Made by a program: the position numbers and the translations under genes
The notes under the pieces: model-generated
The model's input: only the letters and a program-made list of their open reading frames with translations
Databases searched by the model: none
Told to the model about the DNA's origin: nothing
Part shown: in pieces, positions 25,822 through 30,856 of the stretch
Numbering within the stretch: position 1 is the stretch's first letter
How the letters are laid out: the number at the start of each line of letters is the position of its first letter
Source: Cloacimonetes bacterium SCGC AAA252-N17
GTDB lineage: Bacteria > Cloacimonadota > Cloacimonadia > JGIOTU-2
Direction: 5' to 3'
Length of the DNA: 30,856 nucleotides
Assembly: GCA_000404785.1 (NCBI GenBank)
Contig: ASNI01000030.1
Location: 1 to 30,856 of the forward strand

Positions 25822-26259
25822 ATGGAAAACGCAATAGTAAAATTTAAAGACTTCCTTAAGAACCACAACTCTTTGTGGTCTAAAGAAAGAGAAATTATCG
25901 CCAAATATATTTTCTCATTACATAAACATTTCACCGGAGATGAACTTTTCTTAGATCTAAAACAAAAGGGATATTCAATATCACGAGCTACGGTATATCG
26001 AACCCTTGATTTATTAGTTAGAAGTTCACTCGTCTCAAAACTTCAACTTCAAAGCGGCACATATCTATATGAAAGAAATTCAGATGACCATCATCATGAT
26101 CATCTCATTTGTACTAAATGTGGTAAAATCATTGAATTTCATTCAGACGAGATCGAGGCGATCCAGCAGCAAATTGCTGACCAGAATAATTTCAAAATTA
26201 CAGGGCATAATCATCGAATTTGTGGTATTTGTAAAGAGTGCCAGGAAACAGAAAAGTAG
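25822..26259 (+). CDS. fur: Fur-family metal-dependent transcriptional repressor
   Basis: A 145-residue regulator with an N-terminal winged helix (recognition region SISRATVYRTLDLL, residues 52-65) and a C-terminal metal and dimerisation domain. Metal ligands visible are the HHHDH cluster (residues 90-94), Cys97/Cys100 (CTKC) and Cys134/137/140 (CGICKEC), the last two pairs forming a structural zinc site. Position directly before feoA and feoB supports iron sensing (Fur) rather than zinc or peroxide sensing, though PerR or Zur cannot be excluded. The palindrome in its own promoter suggests autoregulation. Confidence 0.92.
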   Translation: MENAIVKFKDFLKNHNSLWSKEREIIAKYIFSLHKHFTGDELFLDLKQKGYSISRATVYRTLDLLVRSSLVSKLQLQSGTYLYERNSDDHHHDHLICTKCGKIIEFHSDEIEAIQQQIADQNNFKITGHNHRICGICKECQETEK

Positions 26260-26268
26260 AGGTTATTA

Positions 26269-26511
26269 ATGGATAGAATTCCACTTACAGCACTGAAAAA
26301 AGGGGAAAAAGCAATTATTGTGTCTCATAAAGGCGGCAGAGGTTTTGAGAATCGAATGAGCTCGCTTGGTTTGCGTCCAAATGCTGTTATCAAAAAGATC
26401 TCATCGCAGCTTTTCCGAGGACCGGTAACAATTCAAATTGGAAATTCACAAGTGGCAATTGGTTATGGTATGGCGAATAGGATTCTTGTAGCGAGGATTA
26501 TCAATGAATAA
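26269..26511 (+). CDS. feoA: FeoA iron transport accessory protein
   Basis: An 80-residue SH3-like cytoplasmic protein thought to bind and modulate FeoB during Fe2+ uptake. MDRIPLTALKKGEKAIIVSHKGG, then RMSSLGLRPNAVIKKIS and VTIQIGNSQVAIGYGMANRILV follow the family pattern closely. It begins 9 bp after fur and overlaps feoB by 8 bp, which implies coupled translation. Confidence 0.93.
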   Translation: MDRIPLTALKKGEKAIIVSHKGGRGFENRMSSLGLRPNAVIKKISSQLFRGPVTIQIGNSQVAIGYGMANRILVARIINE

Positions 26512-28225
26512 AATCCTGTTAATCGGAAACCCTAATGTCGGAAAAAGTGTTATCTTTTCACGTCTCACCGGCGTGAATGTTATCGCATCTAATTATCCCG
26601 GAACAACTGTTGGCTTTACAAAAGGATTTCTTCGTCATGACGGCATGCGTATCGAGATCATCGACGTGCCCGGCACATATACTTTGGATCCCACTTCTCG
26701 AGCGGAAGAAGTCGCAGTGCAGATGCTCGATGATATCAAAGATGACGAGCAAGCAATTGTCCTTAATGTGGTAGATGCGACAAATTTAGAGCGAAATCTC
26801 AATCTCACCCTTCAATTAATACAGAGAAATATCCCGATGATCGTAGTTCTGAATTTTTGGGATGAATGCAAGCATACCGGAGTATCAATAAATGTAGAGA
26901 AACTGGAGCAAGAACTTGGCGTTCCTGTATTCACTACTTGCGGTATCACAGGCGAGGGAATAAAGCACCTTGTGGAATCTTTAGAGCAGGTAAAGGTCAG
27001 CACATTGCAGTTTGATGCAGAAAATATATGGAACGAAATCGGACTAATAATAGAGAAAACACAAAAGCTATCACATCGACATCACACCTTTTTTGAGCGT
27101 ATAGGCGATGCCTCGATCCATCCATTTGCAGGGATTCCAATTGCAATTATTATACTCGCTGCTTCTTTTTATATTATCCGATTTATAGGTGAATCTATTA
27201 TCGGATACATCGCAGAACCGCTCTTCGATAAATTGTGGACTCCCGTTCTCATGAAACTTTCCGGACTTCTCGGAGGTTCAGGATTCATTCACGACATCTT
27301 ACTTGGCAAACTTGTGGATGGCTCGATAGATTATGTAGAATCTCTGGGACTCCTCTCAACAGGTTTATTTGTTCCACTTGGAATGGTTCTTCCTTATATA
27401 ATCGCATTCTATTTAGTGTTAAGTTTTGTTGAAGATTCCGGTTATCTGCCAAGATTGGGAATACTTATAGATAAGTTCATGCACAAACTCGGCATTCACG
27501 GTCTTGCGATCATCCCTATGCTACTCGGTGTGGGATGCAATGTTCCCGGTGCGTTGGCTACAAGAATTCTTGAAACAAGGCGTGAACGGTTTATTGCTGC
27601 GACCCTAATGGCAATCGCTATTCCCTGTATGGCACAGATAGCTATGATCTTCGGTCTTGTGGGCGAATATGGTGTTGGAGCAATTTCTATTGTATTTGGA
27701 ACTCTATTTATTGTCTGGATCGTACTTGGGCTTATTCTCAACACATTTATGAAAGGGGAGAGCCCGGAGATATTTGTCGAGATACCTCCTTATAGATTTC
27801 CGTATATTCCCGGTTTGCTGAAGAAAGTGTGGATGAGAATCCACTGGTTCATAAAAGAAGCCGTTCCTTTTGTCATGCTTGGTGTTCTCGTTGTAAATAT
27901 TCTATATTTTTCAGGTATAATTCAATTCATCGGCAATCTTGCAGCACCTGTTGTCAAAGGAATATTCGGCTTACCAAAAGAAGCAGTTGGCGCACTTGTC
28001 ATCGGTTTTCTAAGAAAGGATGTTGCAGTGGGAATGCTCATTCCACTTGGACTTTCAAAATCGCAGATGATCGTTTCCTCTGTCGTTCTCACAATGTACT
28101 TTCCATGCATCGCAACTTTCGCCGTGCTTCTCAAAGAACTTGGGATTGTTGATATGCTGAAATCTGCTGCAATAATGATACTTTCCACAATTATTGTTGG
28201 TGGAATTCTCAATCTGATTTTGTAG
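26504..28225 (+). CDS. feoB: Ferrous iron transporter FeoB
   Basis: A 573-residue inner-membrane Fe2+ transporter. The N-terminal G domain has GNPNVGKS (residues 8-15), a Thr-rich switch (NYPGTTVGFTKG), DVPGTYTLDP, and NFWDE at the guanine-specificity position, which is NxxD as required. The membrane part carries the paired gate motifs, with GCNVPGALATRILETRRERF near residue 345 and a second Gate region ending FLRKDVAVGMLIPLGLS. It is shorter than the roughly 700-770-residue enterobacterial form, mainly through a compact linker, and has no FeoC-like tail. It sits in the Fur-controlled operon. Confidence 0.95.
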   Translation: MNKILLIGNPNVGKSVIFSRLTGVNVIASNYPGTTVGFTKGFLRHDGMRIEIIDVPGTYTLDPTSRAEEVAVQMLDDIKDDEQAIVLNVVDATNLERNLNLTLQLIQRNIPMIVVLNFWDECKHTGVSINVEKLEQELGVPVFTTCGITGEGIKHLVESLEQVKVSTLQFDAENIWNEIGLIIEKTQKLSHRHHTFFERIGDASIHPFAGIPIAIIILAASFYIIRFIGESIIGYIAEPLFDKLWTPVLMKLSGLLGGSGFIHDILLGKLVDGSIDYVESLGLLSTGLFVPLGMVLPYIIAFYLVLSFVEDSGYLPRLGILIDKFMHKLGIHGLAIIPMLLGVGCNVPGALATRILETRRERFIAATLMAIAIPCMAQIAMIFGLVGEYGVGAISIVFGTLFIVWIVLGLILNTFMKGESPEIFVEIPPYRFPYIPGLLKKVWMRIHWFIKEAVPFVMLGVLVVNILYFSGIIQFIGNLAAPVVKGIFGLPKEAVGALVIGFLRKDVAVGMLIPLGLSKSQMIVSSVVLTMYFPCIATFAVLLKELGIVDMLKSAAIMILSTIIVGGILNLIL

Positions 28226-28248
28226 ATGGACAATATATTTTTTTTCTA

Positions 28249-28278
28249 TTGATTGAGATTGAGTCTTAATCTTATGCT
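28249..28278 (+). promoter_or_regulatory. Promoter and Fur-type operator of the downstream barrel gene
   Basis: The 7-1-7 palindrome GATTGAGTCTTAATC (28257-28271), extendable to 28254-28274, fills the spacer between TTGATT (28249-28254) and TATGCT (28273-28278). The layout matches that before fur, with the right end AATCTTAT running into the -10. Only 3 of the 21 bases differ between the two sites. Confidence 0.72.
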
Positions 28279-28319
28279 AAATTATGTTTTTATCAAAATA
28301 AAAGAAAGGAAGTAAGAAA

Positions 28320-29267
28320 ATGAAGAAAACAGGTATTATTCTAGTCATGACACTGGCTTTCATTGCTATGAATGCCCACTTATTGGCTGAAGATGTGTTA
28401 GGTTGCCCTAAGGGTATTATGAAAGGAACGATTTGGCCTCGGATAGATGTTTCTTATACTGATGCATCTCGGAAATTTGATTTCTCAACAGGTGAAATGG
28501 TTGATATCGCTACTGGCACCGGATTACAAAAGAAAACGAAAACAGAGTTGGGGATCAGGATTGGATACGGACTCACCACAAAGATGGACATTGGTATTCT
28601 TGCAAAATTCACCAATGTTAAGACAGAAAAGCTGGAAAACAGCCAATTAACCAAAACTGACGAGTCTGCGCTCACGGGATTGTGGTTGAGTGCAAAGTAC
28701 ATATTCCTCGATGCTGCCGAACTGAAACCTTTCACCTATATGAAACTAAGTTTTGGAGCAGGTTATAAGATTCCTCTCTGTAAAGATGAAGATCTTATAA
28801 CAAAGTCCGTTTCAAATGGTGCTGATGAATTGAAATCAGGTTTTCTGACTCATGGTGGGATTGGACCTCTCGATTTTGCCGGACATCTTCTCTATTGGTA
28901 TCGCGGACAAGCAAAGAAAGTTGAAAACACTCAGGTAAAACCCGCATATGGAAAATCGGGCGTCGAACTTGCTGACAGAATTAATTACATGTTCAAGTTT
29001 GAATATGATATTCACCCGGTAATTGGATTGGGCGCTGGAGTAAGTGGCTGGACAAATCTAAAGAAAGAAAAAACATGGCAAAATAACACGTGGTTCGAAG
29101 AAATGTTTTATATCCATAAAGCGGCTCTTTCATTAGAAATAAGACCCTACGGTCTGGATTATGAAAAGAGAAAAATATTTTGTCATTTCGGTATTCCCTA
29201 TTCCTTCAAAAATAACACAGTCCCGGATTACACTTTGAAAATCGGACTAATGTACACCTTCTATTAA
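28320..29267 (+). CDS. Outer-membrane beta-barrel protein, probably iron-regulated
   Basis: A 315-residue secreted protein with signal peptide MKKTGIILVMTLAFIAMNAHLLA. The mature part has many alternating strands (TELGIRIGYGLTTKMDIGILAKF, WLSAKYIFL, FTYMKLSFGAGYKIPL) and ends YTLKIGLMYTFY with a terminal aromatic residue. This resembles 12-strand channel proteins of the PF13557 type (transporters named after phenol degradation), but the match is loose. GAAAGGA precedes the ATG. It has its own promoter with the same palindrome as fur, so it may help metal entry across the outer membrane. The substrate is unproven. Confidence 0.75.
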   Translation: MKKTGIILVMTLAFIAMNAHLLAEDVLGCPKGIMKGTIWPRIDVSYTDASRKFDFSTGEMVDIATGTGLQKKTKTELGIRIGYGLTTKMDIGILAKFTNVKTEKLENSQLTKTDESALTGLWLSAKYIFLDAAELKPFTYMKLSFGAGYKIPLCKDEDLITKSVSNGADELKSGFLTHGGIGPLDFAGHLLYWYRGQAKKVENTQVKPAYGKSGVELADRINYMFKFEYDIHPVIGLGAGVSGWTNLKKEKTWQNNTWFEEMFYIHKAALSLEIRPYGLDYEKRKIFCHFGIPYSFKNNTVPDYTLKIGLMYTFY

Positions 29268-29297
29268 TAAAATATCAACCCCTTCTTAGGATTTGTT

Positions 29298-29864
29298 ATG
29301 AAAAAAATAATTTTATTACTTATAACATTTTTATTTTTTAATTCTCTGGGATTAAATGCAAAAAAGTCTCATAACACCCTTGAATCTGCTAGGATGAATG
29401 ACAAGGAATTCATCACTGAAATCCGAGAGCTTTTTCCGGAAAATGAAATAAAAATCATTAATTCAACCGTTGGCAGATTTGCCGTGGCAACCTCTGATTC
29501 AACGGTGCATATTGCGTTATCCACTTCTGACTATACGTCTTTTAAAGGATATAAGGGCTACAGTAATCTTTTAATAATTTTAGATCAGGATGGAAATATC
29601 GAAACAATAATATTTGTTCTTTCTGATGACACAAAGCCCTATGTGCAGAACATTCTCAAATCCAAAATTTTTTCCGTACTTTCTAAACAAAATATTGAAA
29701 CTGATGAAAGACCTTCTTACTTAGTATCCGGTGCTACTATTACATCGAATGTTTTTACTGAAAGTATCAACAAAACATTGGATTCGTTTAAACAAATATA
29801 CAAGTACCTTGAGTTTGATGATTTTAAATGTATAATTCCAGATTCCTTAATGAAAATAAAGTAA
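29298..29864 (+). CDS. Extracytoplasmic FMN-binding protein (RnfG/NqrC/NosR-type domain)
   Basis: A 188-residue secreted protein with signal peptide MKKIILLLITFLFFNSLGLNA. The FMN-binding domain shows GYKGYSNLLIILDQDGNIETI followed by SDDTKPYVQNI and then YLVSGATITSNVF. In SGATIT the last Thr (residue 149) is where FMN is attached through phosphate in RnfG and NqrC. It should carry electrons on the outer side of the inner membrane. It starts 30 bp after the barrel gene and 84 bp before a membrane protein gene. No apbE flavin transferase gene is in the window. The plain, single-domain form fits small flavin-based extracytoplasmic electron-transfer proteins. Confidence 0.82.
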   Translation: MKKIILLLITFLFFNSLGLNAKKSHNTLESARMNDKEFITEIRELFPENEIKIINSTVGRFAVATSDSTVHIALSTSDYTSFKGYKGYSNLLIILDQDGNIETIIFVLSDDTKPYVQNILKSKIFSVLSKQNIETDERPSYLVSGATITSNVFTESINKTLDSFKQIYKYLEFDDFKCIIPDSLMKIK

Positions 29865-29948
29865 GGCAGTTATATATTTTTGATATTGTATTGATGGTTA
29901 TCAATTATATTGAAAAGTTATTTTTAAATAAAATTGGCATGTTTTAAA

Positions 29949-30590
29949 ATGAATAACACAAAAAAGATCGCACTTAATACAGTTTCGCTCACACTCTTTT
30001 TCTTCGGTATTACCTATATGCTTTTGGTAATCACCAGCCGGACAGGTAAGATCCCTTATCTCTTTGCAGGTTTGTTCTTGCTTGAGTTGGGAATCTATCT
30101 CTTTATCATTTCCCCCAAAATGATAATAAACAAATTTTGGAGCAATCTTCTGGCGATCATCAGCGGAATTTTTCTTTGGGGATTTTTCGGTGAATTTCTG
30201 GAAAATGCTGATCTATTCATTAAAAACGCAACTATAGAAATTGCACATTGGAATTTCCTGCCAGTCCTGGTTTTAATGATCTTTCTATTCCTGAATTTAA
30301 GAAAGCATTTACCTGTTCCTGTTCAATTCTCCCTTTCCAGTTTCCTGCTCATCTGGTCTATGCATTACATTATGATCTTGCAATATGAAGTGCTTTCCCG
30401 AACTCATTTCACAACCTACATAATGTTCGCAGTTTTCGTAATTTTAACAGGACTTTCTATTTATAAAGCAGGAAAAGGTAAGGAAATCAATTCTATTATG
30501 TTCTGGTCAAATTTCGGGCTTTTAACTGCCTGGAGCGTCCTGGAATATATCTGGGGTTGGAGATTGATCCCGGGACCTTATGCTATTTAA
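29949..30590 (+). CDS. Polytopic membrane protein of unknown function
   Basis: A 213-residue, roughly seven-helix inner-membrane protein from the ATG at 29949; a TTG at 29934 would add five residues. Helices are visible at VSLTLFFFGITYMLLVI, YLFAGLFLLELGIYLFII, LLAIISGIFLWGFFG, FLPVLVLMIFLFL, SSFLLIWSMHYIMIL, YIMFAVFVILTGL and FGLLTAWSVLEYIWGW. Membrane-embedded His and Glu residues (AHWNF, SMHY, VLEYIWGWRLIPGP) could bind a cofactor, but no known family is recognised. It follows the FMN protein on the same strand, so it may be its membrane partner. An ATTGAT/ATCAAT inverted repeat (29890-29905) lies between them. It may be truncated, since a broken gene meets it at 30599. Confidence 0.6.
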   Translation: MNNTKKIALNTVSLTLFFFGITYMLLVITSRTGKIPYLFAGLFLLELGIYLFIISPKMIINKFWSNLLAIISGIFLWGFFGEFLENADLFIKNATIEIAHWNFLPVLVLMIFLFLNLRKHLPVPVQFSLSSFLLIWSMHYIMILQYEVLSRTHFTTYIMFAVFVILTGLSIYKAGKGKEINSIMFWSNFGLLTAWSVLEYIWGWRLIPGPYAI

Positions 30591-30598
30591 GAAGGAAA

Positions 30599-30826
30599 TC
30601 ACAACGAAAAAAAATAAAGATCGTGTTTGCCCGGTCTGGATGGCTTATACATATCACCGAATACCCACTCAACCCAAAATCCCTTAAAACCATTATCGTC
30701 AAATATACAGTTTGTTTTTTTATCTATAAAAACGTGTGGGTGCCCAAGAACTTTGGTAGCTGAAAACAACATTAACAATAATGAAGATAAAATAATAAAT
30801 TTAATGATGCGAATGCTATAGCTCAT
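30599..30826 (-). CDS. Truncated DUF1007 family protein
   Basis: A 75-residue reading frame. It begins with a signal peptide ending around ATKVLG, followed by HPHVFIDKKTNCIFDDNGF and then GFWVEWVFGDMY. The HPHVFID start and VEWxFxxMY step are characteristic of the DUF1007 (PF06226, COG3683) periplasmic family, whose members run to roughly 200 residues and often sit beside nickel or cobalt transporters. After DMY the sequence changes to KPSRPGKHDLYFFSL and stops, so about two thirds of the protein is missing. This is most likely a pseudogene fragment created by a deletion near 30600-30645. No transporter is adjacent within the window, and no ribosome site is evident before the ATG. Confidence 0.6.
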   Translation of the reverse strand: MSYSIRIIKFIILSSLLLMLFSATKVLGHPHVFIDKKTNCIFDDNGFKGFWVEWVFGDMYKPSRPGKHDLYFFSL

Positions 30827-30856
30827 TGATTGATTTATTTAATTTGGTAGGTTCAA

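Overview
This is an AT-rich bacterial chromosome segment of about 31 kb. It appears to come from a Gram-negative anaerobe: it carries several signal-peptide outer-membrane barrel proteins, two lipoproteins, an energy-converting [NiFe] hydrogenase, a membrane pyrophosphatase, ferrous iron uptake (Feo) and amino-acid fermentation enzymes. This mix fits an uncultivated fermentative lineage such as Cloacimonadota. That assignment is an inference from gene content; no rRNA marker is present.

Layout. 1-480: two gene relics, a barrel C-terminus and the 3' end of a class II fructose-bisphosphate aldolase gene. 632-3685: three outer-membrane protein genes, each followed by a hairpin whose stem is nearly the same sequence. 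3715-5703 (minus): a substrate-binding lipoprotein and gapA. 5889-6680 (plus): a formylglycine-generating-enzyme-like gene cut off inside its domain, with its tail lying in the end of the hydrogenase operon. 6612-13658 (minus): an eight-gene operon encoding a group 4 [NiFe] hydrogenase (six Ech/Hyc-like subunits) preceded by two genes for an AsrA/AsrB (sulfhydrogenase beta/gamma)-like NAD(P)H electron-transfer arm. 13659-14221: an intergenic region with a promoter and a cluster of palindromic GCTTGGTAA repeats. 14222-16426: a predicted K+-dependent membrane pyrophosphatase. 16501-20762 (minus): nfo, a saccharopine-reductase/lysine-dehydrogenase-like gene, an alpha/beta-hydrolase lipoprotein and a NapH-like ferredoxin membrane protein. 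20823-23258 (minus): fused formiminotransferase-cyclodeaminase and pyrE. 23351-24726: tRNA-Leu(CAG) and tyrS. 24795-25700: a DUF6588-like barrel. 25789-29267: a Fur-type repressor, feoA, feoB and a barrel protein. 29298-30590: a covalent-FMN protein and a membrane protein. 30599-30826 (minus): a truncated DUF1007 gene.

How the parts work together. The hydrogenase and the pyrophosphatase are both expected to move ions across the membrane, giving a chemiosmotic supplement to fermentation. Histidine and possibly lysine catabolism are represented by FTCD and the saccharopine-reductase-like enzyme. The iron block looks like a small regulon: fur-feoAB and the downstream barrel gene each have the same palindrome lying between likely -35 and -10 elements, which I read as this lineage's Fur operator.

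The observations most worth following are that operator pair, the AsrAB-type arm on a membrane-bound hydrogenase, the sequence-conserved hairpins behind the barrel genes, and the gene remnants at 259-477, 6680 and 30599, which mark past rearrangements.
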